From contig NZ_FBYA01000001.1 of the NCBI RefSeq assembly GCF_001517545.1, positions 716,930 through 780,929 on the forward strand: 64,000 nucleotides of DNA. Direction: 5' to 3'. Shown here piece by piece: positions 24,453-34,064 of this stretch. Source of the stretch: Limnohabitans sp. Rim47 (GTDB lineage: Bacteria; Pseudomonadota; Gammaproteobacteria; Burkholderiales; Burkholderiaceae_C). The number at the start of each line of letters is the position of its first letter. Within the stretch, counting starts at the first letter, position 1. Below the pieces are notes generated by a model. The model was not told the DNA's origin, did no database searches, and was given only the letters and a program-made list of their open reading frames with translations. The position numbers and the translations under genes are program-made.

Positions 24453-27400
24453 GTGCGCCTCAACTCCATCAAGCTTTCGGGCTTCAAATCGTTCGCTGAG
24501 CCGACTAACTTCTTGCTGCCTGGGCAGCTGGTCGGCGTGGTTGGCCCTAACGGGTGTGGCAAATCCAACATCATGGACGCCGTGCGTTGGGTGCTGGGCG
24601 AGTCCAAAGCGTCCGAGTTGCGTGGCGAGTCCATGCAGGATGTGATTTTTAACGGCACCACCACCCGCAAACCTGCCAGCCGCGCCAGCGTCGAGCTGGT
24701 GTTCAGCAACGAAGATCACCGCGCCGGTGGCCAATGGGGCCAGTTTGCCGAGATCGCGGTCAAGCGCGTGCTGACGCGTGACGGCAATTCCAGCTATTAC
24801 ATCAACAACCAACCGGTGCGCCGCCGCGACGTGCAGGACGTGTTCTTGGGCACGGGCTTGGGGCCACGCGCCTACGCCATCATCGGCCAAGGCACCATCA
24901 GCCGCATCATCGAGTCGCGCCCCGAAGAGCTGCGTTTGTTCCTCGAAGAGGCCGCAGGCGTCTCTAAATACAAAGAGCGCCGCCGCGAGACCGAAAACCG
25001 CCTGTCAGACACCCGCGAGAACCTGACCCGGGTCGATGACATCCTGCGCGAGCTGAACGCCAACCTGGAAAAGCTCGAAAAACAGGCCGAAGTGGCCCAC
25101 CGCTACAACAATTTGCAGGCTGACAGCACCCTGAAACAGCACCAGCTGTGGTTCTTGAAGCGCCGCGATGCCGAGGCGGACCAAGGTCGCATGAAGTCCG
25201 ATGTGGACCAGGCCGTCAATGCTTTGGAGTCGCGCATGGCCGATCTGCGCCATGTCGAAGCCGATCTGGAGACCATCCGTCAGGCCCATTACGCTGCAGG
25301 CGACCAAGTCAATCAAGCGCAGGGCGCTTTGTACGAGGCCAGCGCCGAAGTGGGCCGTCTGGAAGCCGAAATCCGCTTTGTGGTCGAAGGCCGGCAACGC
25401 GCCGAGCAGCGTCTGCAGCAGTTGGTAGAGCAAACCGCCCAGTGGGGCACCCGCAGCCAAGATGCTCAAATCGAGCTGGAAACCTTGTCCGAACAAGCGG
25501 CCATGGCTGAAGACCAGAGCATGACGCTGGCCGCGCAGGTCGAAGACCAAGCCACGGCCTTGCCCGATCTGGAGGAAGCCTTGCGCAAAGCGCAAAACGA
25601 TGCCAACGCCCAACGCGCCAGCGTGGTGCAGGTGCAGCAGCAAATTGGCGTGCTGGCCGCAGACCAGCGCAACGTCGAAGAACAAGCGCGCCAGCTCGAC
25701 CAACGCCGCGAACGCCTGCTGACCGACCGCAACGCCCTGGCCGCCCCCGACGAGGCCCGACTGAACAACTTGCAAGCACAACTGGCCGAGGCTGAGGCCT
25801 TGGCGGCTGAATCAGAAGCCCGTTTGCATGAGTTGCAAGAAAAAGTACCCGCGCTGGACGAAGACCGTCGCACCCGACAAACCGCAGTCAACCAGGAATC
25901 GTCGAAGCTGTCAGACCTGAGCGCGCGCATCGAGGCGCTCAAGGCCTTGCAGGAAAAAGTGCGCACAGACGGCAAACTCAAACCCTGGCTGGCCAAGCAC
26001 GGCATGGACGGACTGGAAGGCCTGTGGAGCCGTATCCAAATAGAGCCCGGCTGGGAAAACGCCCTGGAGTCGTGTCTGCGCGAACGTCTGTCGGCGCTCG
26101 AAGTTTCACGCCTGGACATGGTGCGCTCGTTTGCGGGCGATGCGCCGCCCGCCAAACTGTCGTTTTTCAGCCCGCCTTTGGCTTCAGTGGCCACGCAGCG
26201 CGGCGGTTTGCCCAGTGGTTGTCGCCCTTTGGCCGATTACCTGCGCGTGCCCGATGCCGGCTTGTCAGCCTTGCTGACCGACTGGTTGCAAGGCTGCCTG
26301 ACGGCCCCCAGCATCGAAGATGCCCTGGCCTGGCGCAGCCAGCTCAAACCCGGTGAAACCTTGTTGGTGCAGGCTGGCCACGCGGTCGACCTGAACAGCG
26401 TGGTGTTTTACGCCCAGGACTCCGAGCAAGCCGGAATGCTTGGCCGCGCCCAAGAGATCGACAACCTCGAAAAGCAGCTGCGTGCCCAGACCCTGATTTC
26501 CGAAGAAAGCCGCAGTGCTTTGGTGCGGGCCGAAGCGGCCTATGCAGACGCCTCGCAGCGCCTGATCACGGTGCGCCGTGAAGCCAGCGATAGCCAGTCA
26601 CGCACGCACGAATTGCAAGTTGAAACCCTGCGCTTGTCACAGTTGGTGGCGCAAACCCGTGCTCGCAGCGAGCAGATCAGCAACGATTTGGCCGAAGTCG
26701 AGGCCTTGCTGGACGAGCTGCAAGAGCGCCGCGTCACAGCCGAAGCCCGCTTTGAAGAGCTGGACATGCAGCTGGCCGACACGCAAGAGCGCCACGCCCA
26801 GCTGGACGAGCGGGTCATTGAGTCCGAGCGCAAGCTGGCTGAATGCCGCGAACAACAACGCAGCCTAGAGCGCCGAGCTCAAGAGGCGCAATTTTCGCAG
26901 CGCAGCCTAGACGCCCGCCGCGCGGAACTCAACCGCACCATTGAGACCGCACAGCAGCAAGTCAGCAACATCGATGCCGAAATGCAGCGTGCCCGCGATG
27001 AACTCGGTCGGCTGACCGATGCCGCAGCCCAAGCTGGTTTGCAAAATGTGCTGGCCGTCAAGCTGGCGCGCGAACAAGCCTTGGGTGCCTGTCGCAGCGC
27101 CTATGACGACCTCACGGCCAAATTGCGTGCCAGCGACGAACGCCGTGTTGGCTTTGAACGCGAATTGGACCCGCTGCGTCAGCGCATCACCGACTTGCAG
27201 CTCAAGGAACAAGCCGCCCGTCTGGGCTTGGAGCAATACACCCAGCTGTTGGCCGATGCAAAAGCCGATCTGGAGGCCGTTGCGCAGTCCATCGAAGTGG
27301 GCCAAGTGCGTGTCACGGGCCTGCAAGGCGAGATCGACCGCATTCACCGCGAAATCACCGCTTTGGGGCCGGTCAACCTGGCCGCGCTGGAAGAGCTGAC

Positions 27401-27980
27401 CACTTCACGTGAGCGCAAGGTGTTCCTTGACTCGCAGTGCGCCGACCTGACCGACGCCATGAACACGCTGGAAGACGCGATCAAAAAGATCGACGGCGAG
27501 ACGCGTGAGCTGCTGGGCGGGACTTTCAAGATCGTCAACGAGCACTTCAGCCGCATGTTCCCCGAGCTGTTTGGCGGTGGTAATGCCCGGTTGGTGATGA
27601 CCGGTGACGAAATTCTGGATGCGGGTGTGCAGGTGCTGGCGCAGCCGCCGGGCAAGAAAAACCAGACGATCCATTTGCTGTCGGGTGGCGAAAAAGCCCT
27701 CACGGCCATCGCGCTGGTGTTTGCGATTTTTCAGCTCAACCCCGCACCGTTTTGCTTGCTGGACGAGGTGGATGCGCCGCTGGACGACGCCAACACCGAA
27801 CGCTACGCCAAACTGGTCAAGGGCATGGGCAAAGAGACCCAGTTCCTGTTCATCAGCCACAACAAGATCGCCATGGAAATGGCCGAACAATTGATTGGCG
27901 TGACCATGCAAGAGCAGGGCGTGTCACGCATCGTGGCTGTGGACATGGAATCCGCAGTGTCTATGGCCGACGTGGCCTGA
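24453..27980 (+). CDS. smc: Chromosome segregation protein SMC
   Basis: An 1175-residue condensin ATPase. The N-terminal Walker A GPNGCGKSN is at about residues 31-39. Long coiled coils run about 170-500 and 680-1020, separated by a globular hinge at about 520-660. The C-terminal head has the signature LSGGEKALTAIALVFAIF near 1075 and Walker B CLLDEVDAPLDDAN near 1100. I chose GTG at 24453 (VRLNSIKLSGFKSF), the usual SMC N-terminus; no clear Shine-Dalgarno is visible, and an in-frame start at 24408 would add 15 residues. It is followed 12 bases later by zipA. Confidence 0.96.
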   Translation: MRLNSIKLSGFKSFAEPTNFLLPGQLVGVVGPNGCGKSNIMDAVRWVLGESKASELRGESMQDVIFNGTTTRKPASRASVELVFSNEDHRAGGQWGQFAEIAVKRVLTRDGNSSYYINNQPVRRRDVQDVFLGTGLGPRAYAIIGQGTISRIIESRPEELRLFLEEAAGVSKYKERRRETENRLSDTRENLTRVDDILRELNANLEKLEKQAEVAHRYNNLQADSTLKQHQLWFLKRRDAEADQGRMKSDVDQAVNALESRMADLRHVEADLETIRQAHYAAGDQVNQAQGALYEASAEVGRLEAEIRFVVEGRQRAEQRLQQLVEQTAQWGTRSQDAQIELETLSEQAAMAEDQSMTLAAQVEDQATALPDLEEALRKAQNDANAQRASVVQVQQQIGVLAADQRNVEEQARQLDQRRERLLTDRNALAAPDEARLNNLQAQLAEAEALAAESEARLHELQEKVPALDEDRRTRQTAVNQESSKLSDLSARIEALKALQEKVRTDGKLKPWLAKHGMDGLEGLWSRIQIEPGWENALESCLRERLSALEVSRLDMVRSFAGDAPPAKLSFFSPPLASVATQRGGLPSGCRPLADYLRVPDAGLSALLTDWLQGCLTAPSIEDALAWRSQLKPGETLLVQAGHAVDLNSVVFYAQDSEQAGMLGRAQEIDNLEKQLRAQTLISEESRSALVRAEAAYADASQRLITVRREASDSQSRTHELQVETLRLSQLVAQTRARSEQISNDLAEVEALLDELQERRVTAEARFEELDMQLADTQERHAQLDERVIESERKLAECREQQRSLERRAQEAQFSQRSLDARRAELNRTIETAQQQVSNIDAEMQRARDELGRLTDAAAQAGLQNVLAVKLAREQALGACRSAYDDLTAKLRASDERRVGFERELDPLRQRITDLQLKEQAARLGLEQYTQLLADAKADLEAVAQSIEVGQVRVTGLQGEIDRIHREITALGPVNLAALEELTTSRERKVFLDSQCADLTDAMNTLEDAIKKIDGETRELLGGTFKIVNEHFSRMFPELFGGGNARLVMTGDEILDAGVQVLAQPPGKKNQTIHLLSGGEKALTAIALVFAIFQLNPAPFCLLDEVDAPLDDANTERYAKLVKGMGKETQFLFISHNKIAMEMAEQLIGVTMQEQGVSRIVAVDMESAVSMADVA

Positions 27981-27992
27981 GGTTTTTAATTT

Positions 27993-29042
27993 ATGTTGGC
28001 TTCAATGAGTTCGTTGCAATTGAGTTTGGCTGGTATCGGTGCGTTGACCTTGGCGGCGGTGGTGGTCTACAACTATTGGACATCGCGCAAAAATGAGCCC
28101 CGGCAAGCCGATCCCCAGATCGAGCCTGTGGCCAGCACGCCAGACACCTTGCCCCAGGCGTCTGCGCAGACAGAGCCGATCTTGACCGACGACTTTTCCA
28201 GCTTGCCTCAGCCTGAACGCAAACCCCAGCTGGATGCCTTGATCGATGTCATTGCGACCATCGAGGTGGATCACCCCGTGTCGGGTGACGCCGCTTTGGC
28301 CGCTTTGCCCGTGACGCGTCGCGTGGGGACCAAGCCGTTCCATGTAGAAGGCTGCAGCGATTTGAGCGGTGAATGGGAGGCCTTGGTGGCGGGGCGTCGG
28401 TATTCTGCTTTTCAGGCCGGTGTGCAGTTGGCCAACCGTGTGGGGGCGCTGAACAACATCGAGTTTTCTGAATTTGTCGTCAAAACCCAGGCCTTTGCCG
28501 ATGCCGTGGGCGGTGCCGCCAACTTCAGCGACATGCTCGAAGAGGTGGCCCGTGCGCGTGAATTGGACCAATTTGCCAGCGCGCACGATGCCCAGCTGAG
28601 CTTCACACTGTGCGCGCGTGCATCGGCCTGGAGCCCTGGTTATATCCAGCAACATGCCGCGCGTTTGGGTTTTGTGGCGGGGGTGATTCCCGGCCGCATG
28701 GTGCTGCCTGCCACCGTGGCCGGTTTGCCGCCCATTTTGTCTTTGACATTTGATACGCAGGCCGCTATGGCCGATGACCCGGCTTTGTCGGCCATTCGCG
28801 AGTTTTCGCTCAGCCTGGATGTGCCGCAAATTGCCCGTGAAGACCAGCCCTTTGGTCGCTTGCGCGAAGTCGCTCGCTTGTTGGCCGAACACATGGACGG
28901 TGTGGTCACGGACGGCAACGGTCAGATGTTGGGCGAAGACGTGCTGGACCAAATCGCCAACGACCTGCATCAGCTGTATGACGCGCTGGACTCGCGTGAG
29001 CTGTCAGCGGGCACCCCGCAAGCGCGTCGTCTTTTCTCCTGA
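27993..29042 (+). CDS. zipA: Cell division protein ZipA-like (FtsZ-binding)
   Basis: A 349-residue protein with one N-terminal membrane helix at about residues 9-27 (LSLAGIGALTLAAVVVYNYW), then a charged, proline-containing linker. A C-terminal domain from about residue 200 carries LDVPQIAREDQPFGRLREVA, consistent with the ZipA FtsZ-binding fold. In this order of bacteria zipA commonly lies between smc and ligA, as here. A second ATG at 28005 is an alternative start. The linker is shorter and less P/Q-rich than in E. coli. The assignment rests on topology, C-terminal pattern and context. Confidence 0.8.
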   Translation: MLASMSSLQLSLAGIGALTLAAVVVYNYWTSRKNEPRQADPQIEPVASTPDTLPQASAQTEPILTDDFSSLPQPERKPQLDALIDVIATIEVDHPVSGDAALAALPVTRRVGTKPFHVEGCSDLSGEWEALVAGRRYSAFQAGVQLANRVGALNNIEFSEFVVKTQAFADAVGGAANFSDMLEEVARARELDQFASAHDAQLSFTLCARASAWSPGYIQQHAARLGFVAGVIPGRMVLPATVAGLPPILSLTFDTQAAMADDPALSAIREFSLSLDVPQIAREDQPFGRLREVARLLAEHMDGVVTDGNGQMLGEDVLDQIANDLHQLYDALDSRELSAGTPQARRLFS

Positions 29043-29059
29043 TTCGGGCAGCACTCACC

Positions 29060-31189
29060 ATGTCCCATCCGGACTTGTTTGGCGGACTGCCATTGAGCGA
29101 ACCTGCCAAAGTGGCACGGACCACCCAGTCTTTGCCGCCAGCCGAAAGCGCAGCGCAGTTCCGGGCGACATTGCACCACCACGCACACGCTTACTACACG
29201 CTCGATGCGCCTGAAATCCCCGATGCCGAATACGACAGGTTGTTCCGCGAACTGCAGGCGCTTGAGTCGGCCCATCCCGAGCTGCTGACGCCCGATTCGC
29301 CCACCCAACGTGTGGGCGGCCCCATTCTGGATGCCTTTGCGCAGGTCACGCACCGCGTGCCTATGCTCAGCATCCGCACCGAAACCGACACCGAGGCCAG
29401 CGGGGCTGAGGCCTTTGACACACGCATCCGCAAAGAGTTGGCCCTGACCGAGGCCGACCCGGCCGTGGCCTATGTGGGTGAGTTGAAATTTGACGGTCTG
29501 GCCATGAGCTTGCGCTACGAAAACCGAGTGTTGGTGCAAGCGGCCACACGGGGCGACGGCGAAACCGGCGAAGAGGTCACCGCCAACATCCGCACCATTG
29601 GGCAGATTCCATTGCGTTTGCCGATCGGTGCGCCTGCCGTGCTGGAAGTGCGCGGCGAGGTGTACATGCGGCGGGACGATTTTGAAGCCTTGAACGCACG
29701 CCAACGTGAACGCATCGCCGCGGGCACCAAGGGCGAAAAAACCTTTGTCAACCCGCGCAATGCAGCCGCAGGTGCGGTGCGCCAGCTCGATTCGGGCATC
29801 GCGGCCGAACGGCCTTTGAGCTTTTTTGCCTATGGCCTTGGCGACATCACGCCTGTGACCGAAGGCGGGCCGCAATGGACCACCCATTACGACATGCTCC
29901 AGCAGCTCAAGGCCTGGGGCTTTCCGGTGGCCGAGCAAACCGCCTGCGTGCAAGGCGCCCAAGGTCTGGTGGCGTTTCACCAGCGCATAGCCGCCGAGCG
30001 AGATGCTTTGCCTTATGACATCGACGGCGTGGTCTACAAAGTCAACGAGCTGGCGCTGCAAGCCCGCTTGGGCTTTGTGACCCGCGAGCCACGTTGGGCC
30101 GTCGCGCACAAATACCCGGCACAAGAAGAAATGACCACGGTGCTGGCCATCGATGTGCAGGTCGGACGCACTGGCAAGCTCACACCCGTGGCCAAGCTGG
30201 CGCCGGTGTTTGTAGGGGGCGTGACCGTGACCAACGCCACGCTGCATAACGAACTGGAGGCCCGCCGCAAAGACGTGCGTGTGGGAGACACGGTGATCGT
30301 GCGTCGAGCAGGTGATGTGATTCCTGAGGTGGTGTCGGTGGTGCTGGAGCGTCGCCCGCCCGATGCGCCGCAATTCACCATGGTGAGTCACTGCCCGGTG
30401 TGCGGCAGTTTGGCCGAACGCGAAGACGGCGAAGCCGACCACCGCTGCACGGGCGGGCTGTTTTGCAGCGCCCAACGCAAACAGGCGATCTGGCACTTTG
30501 CCCACCGCCGCGCCATGGATGTGGACGGCCTGGGCGACAAGTTGGTCGACCAATTGGTGGATTCGGGCCAGGTCAAAACGCTGGCCGACCTTTACCACCT
30601 CAAGCTCGATTCGCTGGCCAATATGGACCGCATGGCCGAAAAGTCGGCCGTCAACTTGCTCGAGGCGCTGGAAAAATCGAAGCAGACCACCTTGGGCCGC
30701 TTTTTGTTCAGCCTGGGTATTCGCCATGTGGGCGAGGCCACTGCCAAAGAGTTGGCCCGGCATTTCGGCCAGCTGGACGCTGTGATGGCCGCCAGCGAAG
30801 ACGCCTTGCTGCAAGTGCCCGATGTCGGCCCTGTTGTCGCGCACAGCATTCGCACTTTTTTTGACCAGCCGCACAACCGCGAGGTGGTCCAAGCCCTGCG
30901 CGATGCAGGCATCACCTGGGCGGAAGGCGATGCCTTGGCACCGACCGAAATGCCCTTGGCCGGTATCACGGTGGTTTTGACGGGCACATTGCAAAGCATG
31001 GGCCGCGACGAGGCCAAAGAAAAACTCGAAGCCCTGGGGGCCAAAGTGGCCGGTTCGGTCAGCAAAAAAACCCACTACGTGGTGGCGGGTGCCGAAGCGG
31101 GCAGCAAGCTCGACAAGGCGCAGGCGCTGGGTGTTCCCGTGTTGGACGATGTTGGCCTGGCGGTGCTCCTGGCCGGAGAAAAACCATGA
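29060..31189 (+). CDS. ligA: NAD-dependent DNA ligase LigA
   Basis: A 709-residue ligase sealing nicks in replication and repair. The domain order is intact: Ia domain with AYYTLDAPEIPDAEYDRLF near residue 45; adenylation domain with active-site Lys143 in ELKFDGLAMSLRYEN; OB fold with VGRTGKLTPVAKL; Cys4 zinc finger (CPVCGSL ... CTGGLFCSAQ); HhH domain; and C-terminal BRCT from about residue 630. The length is slightly above E. coli LigA because of a longer N-terminus. It overlaps def by ATGA. Confidence 0.97.
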   Translation: MSHPDLFGGLPLSEPAKVARTTQSLPPAESAAQFRATLHHHAHAYYTLDAPEIPDAEYDRLFRELQALESAHPELLTPDSPTQRVGGPILDAFAQVTHRVPMLSIRTETDTEASGAEAFDTRIRKELALTEADPAVAYVGELKFDGLAMSLRYENRVLVQAATRGDGETGEEVTANIRTIGQIPLRLPIGAPAVLEVRGEVYMRRDDFEALNARQRERIAAGTKGEKTFVNPRNAAAGAVRQLDSGIAAERPLSFFAYGLGDITPVTEGGPQWTTHYDMLQQLKAWGFPVAEQTACVQGAQGLVAFHQRIAAERDALPYDIDGVVYKVNELALQARLGFVTREPRWAVAHKYPAQEEMTTVLAIDVQVGRTGKLTPVAKLAPVFVGGVTVTNATLHNELEARRKDVRVGDTVIVRRAGDVIPEVVSVVLERRPPDAPQFTMVSHCPVCGSLAEREDGEADHRCTGGLFCSAQRKQAIWHFAHRRAMDVDGLGDKLVDQLVDSGQVKTLADLYHLKLDSLANMDRMAEKSAVNLLEALEKSKQTTLGRFLFSLGIRHVGEATAKELARHFGQLDAVMAASEDALLQVPDVGPVVAHSIRTFFDQPHNREVVQALRDAGITWAEGDALAPTEMPLAGITVVLTGTLQSMGRDEAKEKLEALGAKVAGSVSKKTHYVVAGAEAGSKLDKAQALGVPVLDDVGLAVLLAGEKP

Positions 31190-31725
31190 CCGTTCGAGAC
31201 ATCCTCAAAATGGGCGATGCCCGTCTGCTGCGCATGGCTGAAGCTGTGCAGGTTTTTGACACGCCACAGTTGCATGACTTGATCGCCGACATGCGCGAAA
31301 CCATGATTGCGGTCAACGGTGCAGGTCTGGCCGCTCCGCAAATCGGGGTGAACTTGCAGTTGGTGATTTTTGGCGGTACGGCGCTCAATCCGCGCTACCC
31401 TGACCGCCCTCAAGTGCCGCCTACGGTGCTCATCAACCCTGTGATCACGCCTTTAAGCGAGGCAGAAGAGGAAGATTGGGAGGGTTGTTTGTCGGTGCCG
31501 GGTTTGCGCGGCGTGGTTCCGCGTTGGTCGCACCTCCATTACACCGGGTTCGATGAAATGGGCCAGCCGATCGACCGCACGGTGGAGGGTTTTCACGCCC
31601 GCGTGGTGCAACACGAATGCGACCATTTGGTGGGCAAGCTGTACCCGATGCGGATGCGCGACTTCACGCGTTTTGGCTTCACCGAAGTGCTGTTTCCCGG
31701 CATCAGCGCTGCTGAAGACGACTGA
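31186..31725 (+). CDS. def: Peptide deformylase
   Basis: A 179-residue metalloprotease removing the formyl group from nascent proteins. All three motifs are present: GAGLAAPQIGVN near residue 45, EGCLSVPG near 103 (Cys metal ligand) and HECDHLVGKL near 143-152 (His143 ligand, Glu144 catalytic). Its coupling to ligA by ATGA is unusual compared with the common def-fmt pair, so it may be a second or relocated deformylase. It is followed by a short intergenic region with a palindrome and tandem repeats. Confidence 0.94.
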   Translation: MTVRDILKMGDARLLRMAEAVQVFDTPQLHDLIADMRETMIAVNGAGLAAPQIGVNLQLVIFGGTALNPRYPDRPQVPPTVLINPVITPLSEAEEEDWEGCLSVPGLRGVVPRWSHLHYTGFDEMGQPIDRTVEGFHARVVQHECDHLVGKLYPMRMRDFTRFGFTEVLFPGISAAEDD

Positions 31726-31778
31726 GCCAGCAACCACCTTGTAGGGCTTGCCGGGGGCTGAACCCTGCCTGCACAAAG

Positions 31779-31794
31779 GCCCTTGTACAAGGGC
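31779..31794. repeat. Perfect 16-base palindrome downstream of def
   Basis: GCCCTTGTACAAGGGC reads the same on both strands, centred on GTAC. It lies in the convergent gap between def and the aminotransferase gene. Without a loop it is not a standard terminator; it could be a dimeric protein site or a small cruciform. Confidence 0.7.
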
Positions 31795-31815
31795 TCCGGC
31801 CCACTTGGATCATTC

Positions 31816-31869
31816 GGCCCGTGAGGCCCGTGAGGCCCGTGAGGCCCGTGAGGGCAGTGAGGGCCGTGG
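31816..31869. repeat. 9-base tandem repeat (GGCCCGTGA), about six copies
   Basis: Four perfect copies of GGCCCGTGA run from 31816 to 31851, followed by two diverged copies to 31869. The array lies between the convergent ends of def and the aminotransferase gene, about 20 bases past the latter's stop codon. No gene is apparent in it. Confidence 0.85.
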
Positions 31870-31889
31870 TCCGCTCAGTCAATTCGGCC

Positions 31890-33068
31890 TCAAAGCCCTT
31901 TGAGTTTTTCCAGCGCTGTCAGCAAGGTGGCGTCTTTTTTGGCAAAGCAAAATCGGATGACTTTTTGGTCAAAGCCTTGGCCATAAAAGGCCGAGAGCGG
32001 GATGGCGGCCACGCCGATGTCTGTGGTCAACCATTTGCAAAAATCGGCTTCGCTCAGGTTTTTCTCGGGGACTTTCAGGTCAGAAATGTCCACACACTGA
32101 AAGTAGGTTCCCTCGCCGGGCAGCAGCTTGAACTGGGTCTGCGCCAAGCCTTGCCGAAACAGATCGCGCTTGCGCTGGTAAAACGCAGGCAGTTCCACAT
32201 AGGGGGCAGGGTCGGCCATGTAACGGGCCAGGGCATGCTGCATCGGGGTGTTGACCGTGAACACGTTGAACTGGTGGACCTTGCGAAATTCGGCAGTGTA
32301 GGCCGCAGGCGCGGCCACAGTGCCCACTTTCCAGCCTGTGACGTGATAAGTCTTGCCAAAGCTCGACACGATGAAGGCACGGGCGGCCAGGCCGTCAAAA
32401 TGCGCGGCGCTCCAGTGCTGGTTGGGCGCGTAGACCATGTGCTCGTAGACCTCGTCGCTGATGAGCACGATGTCGGTGGGGGCTAGGATCTCTTGCAGCG
32501 AGAGCATCTCTTGCTTGGACCAGATCATGCCGCTGGGGTTGTGTGGCGAATTGATCAGGATGGCGCGGGTTTTGGGCGTGATTGCGGCGCGAATTTTGTC
32601 AAAGTCGGGCCGAAAGGTGCCCGGTGTGAGCGGCACACGCACAACCACGCCACCCGCCAGTTCGATGTTGGGCACATAGCTGTCGTAGCAGGGCTCTAGC
32701 ACGATGACTTCGTCTCCTGCGTGCACGATGGCCAAAATGATCGTCAGAATGGCTTGGGTGGCGCCCGCTGTCACCGTGATCTCGCTGGCGGGGTCGTAAT
32801 GACGGCCATACAGCGTTTCGATTTTGCGAGACACCGCTTCTCGCAGTGGGGCCACACCCGTCATCGGCGGGTATTGGTTCAGGCCTTCTCGCATGGCGTC
32901 GTTCACCAAATCGAGCAGTTTGGGATCGCAGGGGAAATCCGGAAAACCTTGGCCGAGGTTGACGGCATTTTTTTCGGCGGCAAGCGCCGACATGACCGTA
33001 AAAATGGTGGTGCCCATGTGGGGCGCTTTGGAGGTGAGACTGGGGGTGCGTGCGTGCATGGTGTTCAA
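31890..33068 (-). CDS. PLP-dependent aminotransferase, methionine aminotransferase-like (YbdL type)
   Basis: A 392-residue fold-type I aminotransferase. The N-terminal VNLGQGFPDFPCDPKLLD and QYPPMTGVAPLREAV (about residues 36-85) are typical of the YbdL / kynurenine aminotransferase group. NSPHNPSGMIWS, SDEVYEHMVY and the PLP lysine in SSFGKTYHVTGWKVG complete the active site. It probably transaminates methionine or aromatic amino acids. It lies 10 bases after cysB on the minus strand and may be cotranscribed with it, which would fit a role in sulfur amino acid metabolism. The start at 33068 is the outermost ATG; one three codons later is also possible. Confidence 0.86.
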   Translation of the reverse strand: MNTMHARTPSLTSKAPHMGTTIFTVMSALAAEKNAVNLGQGFPDFPCDPKLLDLVNDAMREGLNQYPPMTGVAPLREAVSRKIETLYGRHYDPASEITVTAGATQAILTIILAIVHAGDEVIVLEPCYDSYVPNIELAGGVVVRVPLTPGTFRPDFDKIRAAITPKTRAILINSPHNPSGMIWSKQEMLSLQEILAPTDIVLISDEVYEHMVYAPNQHWSAAHFDGLAARAFIVSSFGKTYHVTGWKVGTVAAPAAYTAEFRKVHQFNVFTVNTPMQHALARYMADPAPYVELPAFYQRKRDLFRQGLAQTQFKLLPGEGTYFQCVDISDLKVPEKNLSEADFCKWLTTDIGVAAIPLSAFYGQGFDQKVIRFCFAKKDATLLTALEKLKGL

Positions 33069-33078
33069 AGTTCAGGGC

Positions 33079-34020
33079 TCAAAGTTCGTAATCGTTGACG
33101 TGCCCATTCATGGCTTTGGCGATCAACGGTGCGGTCAGGCGGTCGCTCAGCAATTCGGCGAAGTGATAGACAAATTGGCGCAAATATGCGCCGCGCTTGA
33201 AGGCCACTCGGGCCACGTTCATGCCCAGCAGTGCGCCCAGTGGTCGAATTGCCAGATCTTTTACCGGGTCGTCTTTGACGGCCATTTCAGCCACGATGCC
33301 GATGCCCAAGCCCAGCCTGACATAGGTTTTGATCACGTCCGAGTCGATGGCTTCGAGCGCAATTCGGGGGTGCAGTTTTTTAGCAGCAAAAGCTTGGTCA
33401 ATGCGGCCACGCCCTGTGAACGAAGGGTGATAGGTGATGATGGGCTCACTGGCAATGTCTTCCAGCGACAAGTGCTCTCTTTGTGCCAGTGGATGGTCCA
33501 GCGGCAAGACCAGCACGTGTTGCCACTCGTAACAGGGCAGGGTGACCAGTTCTTCGTAAGCCGCGAGGGATTCGGTGGCAATGCCAATCTCGGCCGTGTC
33601 GTCGAGCAGCATTTTGGCTACCTGATCGGGCGCGCCTTGGTGCAGGCTGATGTTGACCTTGGGGTATTTTTCTCGCAACTTGGCCACCGGCAGTGGCAGC
33701 ACGTAACGGGCTTGGGTGTGGGTGGTTGCGATCGACAGAGTGCCGTTGTCCTGAGCACTGTATTGGTCACCGATTTTGCGCAGGTTGCCCACTTCACGCA
33801 GAATGATTTCGATGCTTTGCAGCACGTGCTGGCCTGGTTCCGTGATGCGTTTGAGGCGTTTTCCGTGGCGCGCAAAGATTTCGATGCCCAGTTCTTCTTC
33901 CAGCTCAATGATGGCTTTGGACACCCCGGGCTGCGAGGTGTGCAGGGCCTTGGCTGTTTCGGTCAAGTTCAGGTTGCGGCGCGCAGCCTCTTGGACAAAG
34001 CGAAATTGGTGCAGGTTCAT
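33079..34020 (-). CDS. cysB: CysB family LysR-type transcriptional regulator
   Basis: A 313-residue LysR-type regulator. The N-terminal winged HTH (MNLHQFRFVQEAARRNLNLT, then LHTSQPGVSKAIIELEEELG) covers residues 1-60. The effector domain has the CysB-type TTHTQARYVLPLPVAKLR near residue 100 and ITYHPSFTGRGRIDQAF near 195. CysB senses O-acetylserine and sulfate or sulfide to control sulfate assimilation. A YeeE/YedE transporter and a CbiX chelatase elsewhere in the window fit its regulon. It is followed by the aminotransferase gene on the same strand. Confidence 0.92.
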   Translation of the reverse strand: MNLHQFRFVQEAARRNLNLTETAKALHTSQPGVSKAIIELEEELGIEIFARHGKRLKRITEPGQHVLQSIEIILREVGNLRKIGDQYSAQDNGTLSIATTHTQARYVLPLPVAKLREKYPKVNISLHQGAPDQVAKMLLDDTAEIGIATESLAAYEELVTLPCYEWQHVLVLPLDHPLAQREHLSLEDIASEPIITYHPSFTGRGRIDQAFAAKKLHPRIALEAIDSDVIKTYVRLGLGIGIVAEMAVKDDPVKDLAIRPLGALLGMNVARVAFKRGAYLRQFVYHFAELLSDRLTAPLIAKAMNGHVNDYEL

Positions 34021-34064
34021 ACGTTAAATGCCATATTGACTTGCATCATTATGCTTTATTGGGT

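Noticed and set aside
28970..31075. About 700-codon open frame antisense to ligA
   Set aside because: ligA motifs are unmistakable on the plus strand; the antisense text shows no family motif and arises from third-position bias.
31816..31869. CRISPR array
   Set aside because: The 9-base units are directly adjacent without spacers, so it is a simple tandem repeat; no cas genes are present.
31821..32486. Plus-strand frame beginning with a Pro-Val-Arg repeat through the 9-base array
   Set aside because: Its start is the non-coding tandem repeat and the rest is antisense to the aminotransferase.
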